Notes: a model not told the origin generated them from the sequence alone. Shown: positions 26,271 through 34,786, numbered from the stretch's first letter. The stretch is DNA of 64,000 nt from Streptomyces sp. Tu6071 (GCF_000213055.1 NZ_CM001165.1:2131445-2195444); one strand, 5' to 3'. Numbers and translations are program-made.

Positions 26271-29024
26271 ATGCGCGCGACACGAGTCCTCCGGCGTGCG
26301 CGGGCTCTGTTCCCGCGCCGCCCCCACAGCCTCGCCGGCCAGGTCTTCGCCCTGCAGCTGCTCGTGATCGTCGTGCTCGCCCTGCTGATGGCCGCCGTGT
26401 TCGTGCGCGAGGTGCACTTCCGGGCGACGCGTGAGGCGTACGACCGCTCCCGTGCCGTCTCCGAGACCTTCGCGCACGCGCCGGGCACCGTCGCCGCCAT
26501 GCGCTCGCGCGACCCGAGCGCGGTCCTCCAGCCGAGCGCCGAGGCCGCGCGCGAGAAGGCGGACGTCACGTACGTCGTCGCCTTCGACCCGGCCGGTATC
26601 CGCTGGAGCCACCCCGATCCCTCGCTCATCGGCAAGCACGTCTCGGGGGATTTCTCACGGGCGCGCGCGGGCAAGCCCTTCCAGGAGGTATTCGACAGCA
26701 GCCGCTTCGGTGAGGCCGTCGAGACGACGAGCCCCGTCCTCGACGGGCGGCACCACATCGTCGGTTTCGTCTCCGCGGGCATCCGCCTGCAGAGCATCAA
26801 CGACGTCTTCGTCGGAGAGCTCCCCGTCCTCGGCGGATTGTTCGCGGTGGCGCTCGCCCTCGCCGTCGTGGGTACCGCGCTGGTGAGCCGACGCCTGCGC
26901 TCGCAGACGCACGGGCTCGGACCCGCCGGGATGACGCGGATGTACGAGCACCACGACGCGGTACTGCACGCCGTGCGCGAGGGCGTCGTCATCGTCGGCC
27001 CCGACGAACGGCTGCTGCTCGTCAACGACGAGGCACGGCGGCTCCTCGGCCTGACCGGCGAGGAGGTGACGGACCGTGACGTGCACGAGGTGGGCATGGC
27101 CCCCGGCATCGCCTCGCTCCTCGCCTCGGGACACGCGGCCAACGATGAGATGCGCGCGGTCGGTGACCGCCTCGTCGCCTTCAACCAGCGTCCCGTGAGC
27201 GAGGACGGCGAGGGGCGGCAGGGCTCGGTGGCCACGCTGCGCGACACTACCGAGCTGCGGGAACTGGCGAACCGGGCCGAGTTCGCCCGCGACCGCCTCC
27301 AGCTCTTGTACGACGCGAGCGTACGGATCGGGACGACGCTCGACACCGTGCGCACCGCCGAGGAGCTGGCCGAGATCGCCGTGCCGCGCTTCGCCGACTA
27401 CGTCAGCGTCGAACTCCTCGAACCCGTGCTGCGCGGCGAGGAGCCGACGCTCGTGGGCACCGAGATGCGCCGGGTCACGGCCCGGGGCATCCGGGACGAC
27501 CACCCGCTCCTCCCGGCCGGGGAAGTCATCGACTTCCTGCCGGGTAGCCCCGTCGCGGACGCCGTCGTGACGGGGCGCGCGCAACTGCGGACCGATCTGA
27601 CGGACTCGGCCGAGTGGAGCACGCACGCCCCCGAGCGGGCCCGGGAGGTCGTGGACTTCGGCATCCACTCGCTCGTCTCGGTGCCGCTGCGGGCCCGCGG
27701 TGTCGTGCTGGGCATGGCGGACTTCTGGCGCTCGGAGCAGCCCCCGTACGACGCGGAGGACGTCTCGTTCGCGGAGGAGCTGGCCGCCCGCGCGGCCGTC
27801 GCCGTCGACAACGCGCGGCGGTTCACGCGCGAGCACTCGATGGCCGTGACGCTCCAGCGCAGCCTGCTGCCGCGGGCGCTGCCTGAGCAGTCGGGGCTGG
27901 AGGTCGCGTACCGGTACCTGCCCACGAAGACCGGGGTCGGCGGGGACTGGTTCGACGTCATCCCGCTCTCGGGGGCCCGGTTCGCGCTGGTCGTCGGGGA
28001 CGTCGTGGGGCACGGGGTGCACGCGGCGGCGACGATGGGGCGGCTGCGCACCGCCGTGCACAACTTCTCCGCGCTCGACCTCGCTCCCGACGAACTCCTC
28101 GCCCACCTCGACGAGCTGGTGGCGCGGATGGACGAGGACGAGGACAACGCCGAGTCGCCGGGCGGCGACGATCCCGCCGTCACCGGGGCCACGTGCCTGT
28201 ACGCGGTCTACGACCAGGTCTCCGGGGTGTGCGCGGTCGCGCGGGCCGGGCACCCGGGGCCCGCGCTCGTGACCCCGGACGGGGTGGCCTCGTACCCGGA
28301 CATCCCCGGTTCGCCGCCGCTGGGCCTCGGCAGCGGGCTGCCCGTGGAGAAGACCGACCTGGTCCTGCCCCCGGACAGCCTGTTCGTGCTCTTCACGGAC
28401 GGGCTCGTCAAGGACAGGGAGCGCGACATCGGCACGGGGCTGGCGCTGCTGCGCGACACGCTCGCGGTGCCGGGGCGCGGGCCCGAGGAGACGTGCGGCG
28501 CCGTCATGGACCGCCTGCTGGTGCCGGAGCCGGGCGACGACGTGACGCTCCTCGTGACCCGTACCCGGCGGATGTCCCCCGAGCGGATCGCGGAGTGGGA
28601 CATCCCCTCGGACCCGGCGGCCGTCTCGCGGCTGCGCGGGGAGGTGCTGGCGCGGCTCGACGCGTGGGGCCTCGACGACCTCTCGTACACGACGGGGCTG
28701 ATCACCAGCGAGCTGGTCACCAACGCGATCCGCTACGGCGCCCCGCCCGCGCGCCTGCGGCTGCTGCACGACGTGTCGGGGCTCATCTGCGAGGTCACCG
28801 ACAGCAACAGCACCGCGCCGCACCTGCGACGGGCCAAGAGCAGCGACGAGGGCGGGCGCGGGCTCTTCCTCGTCGCGCAGTTCGCCGACCGCTGGGGCAC
28901 CCGCTACCTGAACCGCGGCAAGGTGATCTGGACCGAGCAGCTCCTGACGGACGGCGACCGGGAGGCCGGGGAGCAGGACGCGGACGCCCTTCTCGACCAG
29001 TGGTCGGACGAGGACCTGGGCTGA
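26271..29024 (+). CDS. Membrane sensor phosphatase: Cache-PAS-GAF-SpoIIE(PP2C)-HATPase
   Basis: This large signalling protein (917 residues) joins an extracellular sensor to a partner-switching output. TM1 is about residues 24-46. A CitA/DcuS-like Cache domain follows (VVAFDPAGIRWSHPDPSLIG), with TM2 at about 184-207. Then come a PAS domain (about 225-330; VRIVGPDERLLLVN-like text is present as VVIVGPDERLLLVNDEARRLLG), a GAF domain (about 345-510), a SpoIIE-type PP2C phosphatase with GGDWFDV, GDVVGHG, TDGLV and GDDVTLL metal motifs, and a C-terminal HATPase (SELVTNAIRYG, GGRGLFLV). Such proteins dephosphorylate or phosphorylate anti-sigma antagonists. An in-frame TTG at 26265 is an alternative start; neither has a clear Shine-Dalgarno site. 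Confidence 0.9.
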   Translation: MRATRVLRRARALFPRRPHSLAGQVFALQLLVIVVLALLMAAVFVREVHFRATREAYDRSRAVSETFAHAPGTVAAMRSRDPSAVLQPSAEAAREKADVTYVVAFDPAGIRWSHPDPSLIGKHVSGDFSRARAGKPFQEVFDSSRFGEAVETTSPVLDGRHHIVGFVSAGIRLQSINDVFVGELPVLGGLFAVALALAVVGTALVSRRLRSQTHGLGPAGMTRMYEHHDAVLHAVREGVVIVGPDERLLLVNDEARRLLGLTGEEVTDRDVHEVGMAPGIASLLASGHAANDEMRAVGDRLVAFNQRPVSEDGEGRQGSVATLRDTTELRELANRAEFARDRLQLLYDASVRIGTTLDTVRTAEELAEIAVPRFADYVSVELLEPVLRGEEPTLVGTEMRRVTARGIRDDHPLLPAGEVIDFLPGSPVADAVVTGRAQLRTDLTDSAEWSTHAPERAREVVDFGIHSLVSVPLRARGVVLGMADFWRSEQPPYDAEDVSFAEELAARAAVAVDNARRFTREHSMAVTLQRSLLPRALPEQSGLEVAYRYLPTKTGVGGDWFDVIPLSGARFALVVGDVVGHGVHAAATMGRLRTAVHNFSALDLAPDELLAHLDELVARMDEDEDNAESPGGDDPAVTGATCLYAVYDQVSGVCAVARAGHPGPALVTPDGVASYPDIPGSPPLGLGSGLPVEKTDLVLPPDSLFVLFTDGLVKDRERDIGTGLALLRDTLAVPGRGPEETCGAVMDRLLVPEPGDDVTLLVTRTRRMSPERIAEWDIPSDPAAVSRLRGEVLARLDAWGLDDLSYTTGLITSELVTNAIRYGAPPARLRLLHDVSGLICEVTDSNSTAPHLRRAKSSDEGGRGLFLVAQFADRWGTRYLNRGKVIWTEQLLTDGDREAGEQDADALLDQWSDEDLG

Positions 29025-29062
29025 CCCGCGCTGACGGAGGGGTGTCCGGGGTGGCGGATAGC

Positions 29063-29142
29063 CGGGTCGGCGGGCACTGGGGTCGGCGGATGCCGGGGTC
29101 GGCGGACGCCTTGGTCAGCGGACGCCTTGGTCAGCCGCTGCG
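29063..29142. repeat. 16-bp tandem repeats (4-5 copies)
   Basis: Units such as GGGGTCGGCGGATGCC (29079-29094), GGGGTCGGCGGACGCC (29095-29110) and TTGGTCAGCGGACGCC (29111-29126) follow one another after the sensor gene's stop, with a diverged copy on each side. It is a noncoding, VNTR-like run. Confidence 0.7.
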
Positions 29143-29205
29143 TGAGCCGCACACGCCCCGGACACCCCCGGCCCGCACACGCACCGCCCCCCACACGCCC
29201 CCGGA

Positions 29206-29248
29206 CACGCCTCCGGCCCGAACCGTGGTGGTCCGGGCCGGAGGCGTG
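29206..29248 (-). terminator. 15-bp stem-loop after the PRC-barrel gene
   Basis: CACGCCTCCGGCCCG (29206-29220) and its complement (29234-29248) enclose a 13-base loop, ending 11 bases from the PRC-barrel stop codon. It is a strong intrinsic terminator-like hairpin without a T-run, as is common in Streptomyces, and it probably serves both convergent genes. Confidence 0.7.
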
Positions 29249-29258
29249 AGAGGCGGGG

Positions 29259-29615
29259 TCAGAGGGCGCCGCCGCGCCCGTAGTGCGTGCCGAGTTCGCC
29301 GCGGTAGCCGGGGTCCGTGAGGTGCTTGTCCTTGTCGAACTCCGGGGCCGACTTGATCTCGTCCTTGGTGCGGCTGACCGTCACCGTCTTGTTCTCGTGG
29401 TCTATGCCCGTGAGGGTGCCGGCCGGGAGGAGGACCTCCTTGCCGAAGATCCAGACGCCGGTGTCCACGACGATGTACTGGCTGTCGACGTCCGTCGAGT
29501 GCTTGTCGACCTTCCCGATGTGACCGTCGCGGGCCTCGACCTTGTAGCCGACGATCTCGGCGTCCGCGTAGTTGGTGACCTCGGGACCGTAGTTCCACAG
29601 GTTGCCGTCCGTCAT
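29259..29615 (-). CDS. PRC-barrel domain protein
   Basis: This 118-residue soluble protein has a PRC-barrel fold at about residues 15-80: ADAEIVGYKVEARDGHIGKVDKHSTDVDSQYIVVDTG, then FGKEVLLPAGTLTGID. PRC-barrel proteins occur in photosynthetic reaction centres, RNA processing factors and many stress-linked actinobacterial proteins; this stand-alone type has no set role. GGGAG precedes the ATG at 29615. It is divergent from the stressosome genes, which hints at stress-related expression. Confidence 0.85.
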   Translation of the reverse strand: MTDGNLWNYGPEVTNYADAEIVGYKVEARDGHIGKVDKHSTDVDSQYIVVDTGVWIFGKEVLLPAGTLTGIDHENKTVTVSRTKDEIKSAPEFDKDKHLTDPGYRGELGTHYGRGGAL

Positions 29616-29703
29616 GGTGTCTCCCGACTTTGGGGAACCGCCCGTCGCGGTTCCGCTGTAAGGAGCCGGGTGCCCTTCCCGCCGTCTCCCACGCATGCGA
29701 TAT

Positions 29704-29749
29704 TTGTCGCACGACAATGATCAGGGTTTTTCCCGCCGTCGCGGCGGGT
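29704..29749 (+). promoter_or_regulatory. Palindrome and SigB-like promoter text before the stressosome operon
   Basis: TTGTCG-CA-CGACAA (29704-29717) is a perfect short dyad between the PRC-barrel and rsbR genes. Just downstream, GTTT (29726-29729), a 16-base spacer and GGGTCG (29746-29751) resemble the GTTT-N15-GGGT pattern of Streptomyces SigB/SigF-type promoters. Both are weak calls made by eye. Confidence 0.3.
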
Positions 29750-29819
29750 CGGCGTAGGGTCGGTGACTCAGCCGGGGGCATGGTCCCCGTACCCGTGACG
29801 CCGAGGAGGAAGCGAGCCG

Positions 29820-30689
29820 ATGGCCACTGCCGGGAGCGTGGAGAGGCTGGCGGAGCTACTGGCCGCCGAGCAGGAGCGGCTCACCACGGAGTGGGTGGAG
29901 CTGGCGCTGCCCGCGCTGCAGGGCCGGGTGAGCGCGCCCGAGGTGGGACAGGAAATCCGCGAACTGTACGCGGCCGTGCTCGGGGCGCTGCGCGGGGGCT
30001 CGCTCGACCACCGCGCGGAGCAGTACACGGAGGTGCGCGGGCTGCTCGTGGAGCTGTCGCGCAACCGGGCCAGGCAGGGTTTCACCCCGACCGAGACGGC
30101 GCTCGGCGTCTTCCTCTTCAAGGAGATCCTGCAGCCGGAGCTGTCCGGCTCGCGCGCCGACCTGGCCGTGTTCCTCGACTTCTCGCGGCTCGTGGACGGT
30201 CTCGGGCTCTTCACCGTCGAGGCGCACGCCACGACGCGCGAGGCGATCATCACGGCGCAGGCCGAGCAACTGCTCGAACTGTCCACGCCGGTCGTGAAAG
30301 TGTGGGACGGCGTGATCGCGGTGCCGCTCGTCGGGACGCTCGACTCGGCCCGTACCCAGGTCGTCATGGAGAAGCTGCTCCAGGCGCTCATCGACCACAA
30401 CTCGACCCAGGCGATCATCGACATCACCGGGGTCTCGGCCGTGGACACCCAGGTCGCCCAGCACCTCCTGAAGACGGTCGTGGCGGCGCGGCTCATGGGC
30501 GCCGAGTGCACGATCTCCGGGATCAGGCCGCAGATCGCGCAGACCATCGTCGGGCTCGGCATCGAGTTCGGCGACATCGTCACGAAGTCCTCGCTCGCCG
30601 ACGCCCTCGCGCACGCCCTGCGCCGGATCAGGGCGGACCGCGAGGCGGACCAGGCGGACGGCTCGATCGTGCCCGGGGGCCTGCTGTGA
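29820..30689 (+). CDS. rsbR: RsbR-type stressosome protein (N-terminal sensor + STAS)
   Basis: This 289-residue protein has a helical globin-like N-terminal RsbR domain (about residues 1-150; TPTETALGVFLFKEILQ), a linker, then a STAS domain (about 160-275): TPVVKVWDGVIAVPLVGTLDSARTQVVMEKLL and AIIDITGVSAVDTQVAQHLLKTV. The Thr/Ser residues at the phosphorylation positions of B. subtilis RsbR have counterparts in LDSART and ITGVSAVDT. RsbR and RsbS assemble into the stressosome, which captures RsbT. It starts a tight four-gene run and overlaps rsbS as GTGA. Confidence 0.9.
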   Translation: MATAGSVERLAELLAAEQERLTTEWVELALPALQGRVSAPEVGQEIRELYAAVLGALRGGSLDHRAEQYTEVRGLLVELSRNRARQGFTPTETALGVFLFKEILQPELSGSRADLAVFLDFSRLVDGLGLFTVEAHATTREAIITAQAEQLLELSTPVVKVWDGVIAVPLVGTLDSARTQVVMEKLLQALIDHNSTQAIIDITGVSAVDTQVAQHLLKTVVAARLMGAECTISGIRPQIAQTIVGLGIEFGDIVTKSSLADALAHALRRIRADREADQADGSIVPGGLL

Positions 30690-31063
30690 GCGAACGCGTC
30701 CCGATCCTGCGGATCGGCGGGACGCTCCTCGTACCGATCCAGGTCGAACTGGACGACCAGAGCGTCCTCGATCTCCAGGAGGACCTCTCGGAGGAGATCG
30801 TGCGGACGGGGGCGCGCGGCGTCGTCATCGACATCTCGGCGCTGGAGATCGTCGACTCCTTCGTGGGGCGGATGCTCGCCACGACGGCCGCCGTCTCGCG
30901 CGTCCTCGACGCGGAGACGGTCGTCGTCGGGATGCGGCCCGCCGTCGCGATGACGCTCGTGGAGCTGGGGCTCTCGCTCGGCGGCGTACGCACCGCGCTC
31001 GACCTGGAGCAGGGGCTGCGGGTGCTGCGCCGGGCGGGACGGACAGGTCCGGAACGCGGATGA
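30686..31063 (+). CDS. rsbS: RsbS-type stressosome scaffold (STAS)
   Basis: This single STAS-domain protein of 125 residues begins SERVPILRIGGTLLVPIQVELDDQ and carries VVIDISALEIVDSFVGRML, where the serine in VDSF matches the phosphorylation site of RsbS. The GTG start at 30686 overlaps the RsbR stop, and its own stop overlaps the next ATG. In the family model it binds RsbT and is phosphorylated by it to release the kinase. The gene order R-S-T is the canonical one. Confidence 0.92.
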   Translation: MSERVPILRIGGTLLVPIQVELDDQSVLDLQEDLSEEIVRTGARGVVIDISALEIVDSFVGRMLATTAAVSRVLDAETVVVGMRPAVAMTLVELGLSLGGVRTALDLEQGLRVLRRAGRTGPERG

Positions 31064-31482
31064 CGAGTCCCCAGCCGGCGCCCGCGCCGACGCAGACGAT
31101 GACCATCGCCACCAACAACGACGTGGTCAAGGCCCGCCAGCTGGTGCGCACCCTCGCCCAGGAGAGCGGGCTCTCCCTGGTGGAGCAGACGAAACTGGTG
31201 ACCGCGGCGAGCGAACTCGCGCGCAACACGCTCGTCCACGCGGGCGGCGGCGAGCTGCTCGCGAGCCGGGTCAGCGCGGCCGGGCACGAAGGGGTGCGGC
31301 TCGTGTTCCGTGACGACGGGCCGGGTATCCCGGAACCGGATCTCGCCCTCACCGACGGCTGGACCTCGGGGGACGGCATGGGGCTCGGGCTCAGCGGCTC
31401 GCGCCGGCTCGTCGACGACTTCACCCTCGACACCTCGCTGGGCGAAGGGACGACGGTGACGGTGACGAAGTGGGCGCGCTAG
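31060..31482 (+). CDS. rsbT: RsbT-type serine kinase/switch protein
   Basis: This 140-residue GHKL ATPase has the N-box AASELARNTLVHAGGG and the G-boxes DDGPGIP and GLGLSGSRRLVDDF. It would phosphorylate RsbR and RsbS and, once freed, activate a downstream phosphatase. The ATG overlaps the rsbS stop as ATGA. It is of ordinary length, with a short Pro/Ala/Thr N-terminal extension. The downstream partner may be the next gene's phosphatase or the SpoIIE-type sensor 5 kb upstream. Confidence 0.92.
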   Translation: MTSPQPAPAPTQTMTIATNNDVVKARQLVRTLAQESGLSLVEQTKLVTAASELARNTLVHAGGGELLASRVSAAGHEGVRLVFRDDGPGIPEPDLALTDGWTSGDGMGLGLSGSRRLVDDFTLDTSLGEGTTVTVTKWAR

Positions 31483-32561
31483 AGGGGACGTACGGGCAGG
31501 GGCGGCACGGGCGGCAGGTCGACGCGTACGACATGCCGCGCGCCGAGGACGTCGCGTGGCTGCGCGTGGACGTCGCGCTGCCCGCGGCGGCGCGCAGCGC
31601 GGCGGCGCAGTTGTGCCACCGGCTGGGTTTCGGGACGCGGCGCACCTCGGAGGTCGCGCTCGCGGTGACCGAGGCGGCGACGAACCTCCAGCGGCACGCG
31701 GGGGACGGTTCGCTGCTGCTGCGCCTCGTACGCACCCCCGACGAGGCCGCGCTCGAATTCCTCGCGCTCGACAGCGGGCCCGGCATCTCCGACGTCGCGT
31801 ACTCGCTGCGCGACGGGGCCTCGTCGGCGGGGACGCTCGGCGTGGGCCTCGGCACGATCGCGCGGCTCGCCGACAGCTTCGGCATCCACTCGCTGCCCGG
31901 CCGCGGGACCGTGCTCACGGCGCGGTTCTGGCCGGACCGCGAGCGGGGGCCGCACCGGCCCGAACCGCTCGTCGCGGGGCTGACGCGGCCGATCAGCGGC
32001 GAGACCGTGTGCGGGGACGCGTGGGCGGCGCGGCCGGTGGCGGCGGCGGACGACGGGCCGGGCTCGGTCCTCGTGATGATGTGCGACGGGCTCGGGCACG
32101 GGCCGCTCGCGTCGCGCGCCGGGGAACTCGCCGTGGAGGCGTTCCTCGGCAGTACGGCGGAGGAGCCCGACGAAGTGCTGCGCCTGCTCCACGGGGCGCT
32201 GCGGGGCGGGCGCGGCGCGGCGGTGGGGATCGCGCGGCTCGACCTCGCGACGCGGCGCGTGCGGTTCTGCGGTGCGGGGAACATCAGCGCGTACGTGATC
32301 GGCGAGGGGCGGCGGCGCTCGCTGGGCTCGGCGCCCGGGATCGTGGGGCACCAGTTGCCGCGGCTGCGGGTGTTCGAGGAGGTCATGGCGGGCGTGGACG
32401 GGACGCTGGTGCTGCACTCGGACGGGCTGACGTCGCGGTGGGAGCCGAACGACTTCCCGGGGCTGTTCGCCCTGGCGCCGCTGACCGTGGCGGGGCAGAT
32501 CTTCAACCAGGCGGCGGTTCGTCGGGACGATGGGGGTGTGGTCGTGGTGCGGGTTCCCTGA
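31470..32561 (+). CDS. HATPase-PP2C fusion, RsbX-like
   Basis: This 363-residue protein has an N-terminal GHKL ATPase-like domain (about residues 25-150; ALAVTEAATNLQRHAGDG, LDSGPGISD, GVGLGTIARLAD) fused to an RsbX/SpoIIE-type PP2C phosphatase (about 170-363; SGETVCGDAW, MCDGLGHGPLASRA, HSDGL). RsbX resets the stressosome by dephosphorylating RsbR and RsbS, so this fusion could combine kinase and phosphatase in one switch. The GTG at 31470 overlaps rsbT by 13 bases; an ATG at 31533 is an alternative that keeps both domains. Confidence 0.85.
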   Translation: MGALEGTYGQGRHGRQVDAYDMPRAEDVAWLRVDVALPAAARSAAAQLCHRLGFGTRRTSEVALAVTEAATNLQRHAGDGSLLLRLVRTPDEAALEFLALDSGPGISDVAYSLRDGASSAGTLGVGLGTIARLADSFGIHSLPGRGTVLTARFWPDRERGPHRPEPLVAGLTRPISGETVCGDAWAARPVAAADDGPGSVLVMMCDGLGHGPLASRAGELAVEAFLGSTAEEPDEVLRLLHGALRGGRGAAVGIARLDLATRRVRFCGAGNISAYVIGEGRRRSLGSAPGIVGHQLPRLRVFEEVMAGVDGTLVLHSDGLTSRWEPNDFPGLFALAPLTVAGQIFNQAAVRRDDGGVVVVRVP

Positions 32562-32606
32562 CGGGGGGGGCGTGGGGGCGGGGGCCTCGCGTTTCGACGT
32601 GTGGAC

Positions 32607-32654
32607 CTCGCGGGGCTCCGCCCCGGGCCCCGCTCCTCAAACGCCGGAGGGGCT
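32607..32654. repeat. Streptomyces-type dispersed intergenic repeat (CTCAAACGCCGG core)
   Basis: The text GCGGGGCTCCGCCCCG, CCCCGCTCCTCAAACGCCGG and AGGGGCTG follows a pattern I recognise as scattered in intergenic regions of many Streptomyces genomes. The first part folds as GCGGGGC-TCC-GCCCCG. It sits between the stressosome operon and the diiron-protein gene. Confidence 0.65.
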
Positions 32655-32721
32655 GTCCTTGTGTGCCGCGTGCGGACCGCCCGAGTGGTGGGGGGCGCTC
32701 GGGGGCAGCAGGCTGGGGGGC

Positions 32722-33759
32722 ATGATGACGGCGACGGGTGAAGTCAGCGGGGCGCGGTGGGAGCCGCCGGAGCTTCCCGAGGCGCGTGGTGATCTTTCTT
32801 CGCACCTGCTCACGGCGCTGCGCGCGGGGCGCGACGCGCCGCCGTGGGGGCCGCAGGCGGCGCGTGTGGACCCGCTCGGCGAGGACCTGCAACTCGCCCT
32901 CTTCGTTCTGTACGGGCTCCAGCGCGGCGGCTGGGCGGGACTCCCGCCCACCGCCGAGTGGGAGCCGCTGCTGCTGGGCCTGCGCCGCCCCCTGGAGCGG
33001 CGCTTCCTGGAGGCGCTGCGCGGCCTGACGCGCGGCGCCGAGGACGTCTCGGCGGCCTTCGCGGACCTGCTCGTGCAGCCCGAGGGCGGCGATCCGACGA
33101 GTGTGAGCGGCGCGCTGGAGCGGGACGGGAAGCCCTGGCAGATCCGCGAGTACGCGGTGCTGCGGGCGCCCGCGCGCGCCTTCGAGGACGACGGCCCCGC
33201 CTGGGCGCTGCCCCGGCTGCCCGCGCGCCCCCGGGCCGGGTTCCTCTCCGTCCTGCACGCGCGCGCCGGGCACGGGCAGCCGGCGCGCGGCCACGCGGCG
33301 CTCGCCGAGGAGCACCTGCGCGCGCTCGGCCTCGACCCGGCGCCCGGCAGGTACGTGGACGCGGTGCCCGCCGCGTCCCTCGCGCTCGCCAACCTGGGCG
33401 CGCTCTTCGGCCTGCACGGGGCGCTGCGCGGCGCGCTCGTGGGGCACGCGGCGGCGTGGGGCGTCCTGCTGCCGCGCGCGGCGGGGCGCGTGGCCGCGGC
33501 GCTGGAGCGGACGGACGCGCCGGAGGAGGCGCGGCGCTACCTGGAGGCGCGGGCCGAGGCGGGCGCGGCCGAGGAGCAGGTGCTGCGCTCGGAGGTGCTC
33601 GCCCAGCTGCTGCTCGTGGAGCCCGGCCTGGAGGCGGACGTGGTCCTCGGCATCGAGGCGACGAGCCTCCTGGAGGACCGCCTCGCCGCGCACGCGCTCA
33701 CGGCGTGGGGCGCGGACGAGTCGGCGCTGCGGCTGCCGGTGGCGGTCGCGGAGAACTGA
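32722..33759 (+). CDS. Iron-containing redox enzyme-like protein (heme-oxygenase-like diiron fold)
   Basis: This protein of about 345 residues resembles the heme-oxygenase-like diiron oxidase (HDO/Haem_oxygenase_2) family. It is all-helical with DLQLALFVLYGLQRGGWAGLP, WEPLLLGLRRPLERRFLEAL, IREYAVLRA and, in the second half, GALFGLHGALRGALVGHAAAWG and ALERTDAPEEARRYLEARAEAGAAEEQ. Family members oxidise small substrates with a diiron site. I can see candidate Glu/His ligands but cannot assign them all. ATG at 32722 or 32725, with a G-run just before. The substrate is unknown. Confidence 0.75.
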   Translation: MMTATGEVSGARWEPPELPEARGDLSSHLLTALRAGRDAPPWGPQAARVDPLGEDLQLALFVLYGLQRGGWAGLPPTAEWEPLLLGLRRPLERRFLEALRGLTRGAEDVSAAFADLLVQPEGGDPTSVSGALERDGKPWQIREYAVLRAPARAFEDDGPAWALPRLPARPRAGFLSVLHARAGHGQPARGHAALAEEHLRALGLDPAPGRYVDAVPAASLALANLGALFGLHGALRGALVGHAAAWGVLLPRAAGRVAAALERTDAPEEARRYLEARAEAGAAEEQVLRSEVLAQLLLVEPGLEADVVLGIEATSLLEDRLAAHALTAWGADESALRLPVAVAEN

Positions 33760-33884
33760 GGGGGGTGAGGGGCCGGGGCGGTGTCGTGCCTTGCGGCGCC
33801 CCTGCCCCGTACCGCCGTGGTCGCGTCCGCATCGTGAACGGGCGGGACGCGGTGCGGGCACGCGGGCGTACCTTTCGGCGCATT

Positions 33885-34730
33885 ATGACCACCACTCCCG
33901 TACGCGAAGCAGAAGACGAGGACCGGACGACGGCGGTCCTGCACGCCGAGGAGGTGGAGCTCGTCCGCGAGGGCGCGCTCCTCCTGGACCGGGTCTCCCT
34001 CACCGTCCGCGAGGGCGAGCACTGGGCGCTGCTCGGCGCCAACGGCGCGGGCAAGACGACGCTCCTGAGCCTGCTCGGGGCGCTCGGCCACCCGACGCGC
34101 GGGCAGGTCGAGGTGCTCGGGCGGCGGCTCGGGCGCGTGGACCTGCGGGAGCTGCGGACGTACGTGGGGCACGTCAATCCTCGGCACCCGCTGCGCAGCG
34201 CGCTGAAGGTGCGCGACGTGGTGCTGACCGGGCTGACGAACAGCGTCGAGCCGCTGCCGCGCTGGCAGCCGGACGCGGAGCAGCGCGAGCGCGCCGAGCG
34301 GCTCATCGCGACGCTCGGGCTCGGGCACCGCGCCGGGGCGACGTGGCCGACGCTCTCGCAGGGCGAGCGAGGGCGGGCGCTCATCGCGCGCTCGCTCATG
34401 CCGGAGCCCCGGCTGCTGCTGCTCGACGAGCCGGCGACGGGACTCGACGTCGCGGGCCGCGAGCAGCTCATCGAGAGCATCGAGGCGCTGACCGCCGGGC
34501 GGCCCGCGCTCGCCTCCGTCCTCGTGACGCACCATTTGGAGGAGCTGCCGCCGGGCACGACGCACGCGCTGCTGCTGCGCGGCGGGAAGGTGCTCGGGAG
34601 CGGGCCCGTGGACGAGGTGCTGACGAGCGAGTCCGCGTCGGAGTGCTTCGGGCACCCGCTGCGGCTCGAACGGCACGGCGGCAGGTGGAGCGTGCGCACG
34701 GCGGGGCGGGCGCGCGCCGTGGAGGTCTGA
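33885..34730 (+). CDS. Orphan ABC ATPase (ModF/iron-type family)
   Basis: This 281-residue single ABC domain has Walker A GANGAGKTT, signature LSQGERGR, Walker B LLLLDEPATGLD and switch VLVTHHLEELP. The YVGHVNPRHPLRSALKVRDVVLTG region and EELPPGTTHALLLRGGKVLGSG resemble ModF- and iron-type ATPases rather than drug exporters. No permease gene is adjacent, so its partner lies elsewhere or it acts alone. No good Shine-Dalgarno site precedes the ATG. It begins 125 bases after the diiron-protein gene, in the same orientation. Confidence 0.82.
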   Translation: MTTTPVREAEDEDRTTAVLHAEEVELVREGALLLDRVSLTVREGEHWALLGANGAGKTTLLSLLGALGHPTRGQVEVLGRRLGRVDLRELRTYVGHVNPRHPLRSALKVRDVVLTGLTNSVEPLPRWQPDAEQRERAERLIATLGLGHRAGATWPTLSQGERGRALIARSLMPEPRLLLLDEPATGLDVAGREQLIESIEALTAGRPALASVLVTHHLEELPPGTTHALLLRGGKVLGSGPVDEVLTSESASECFGHPLRLERHGGRWSVRTAGRARAVEV

Positions 34731-34786
34731 GGGCGGGGGCGGTACGTGGGGGCGGTCCGTGGGTGCGGGCCGCCCCCTCGCGCGGG

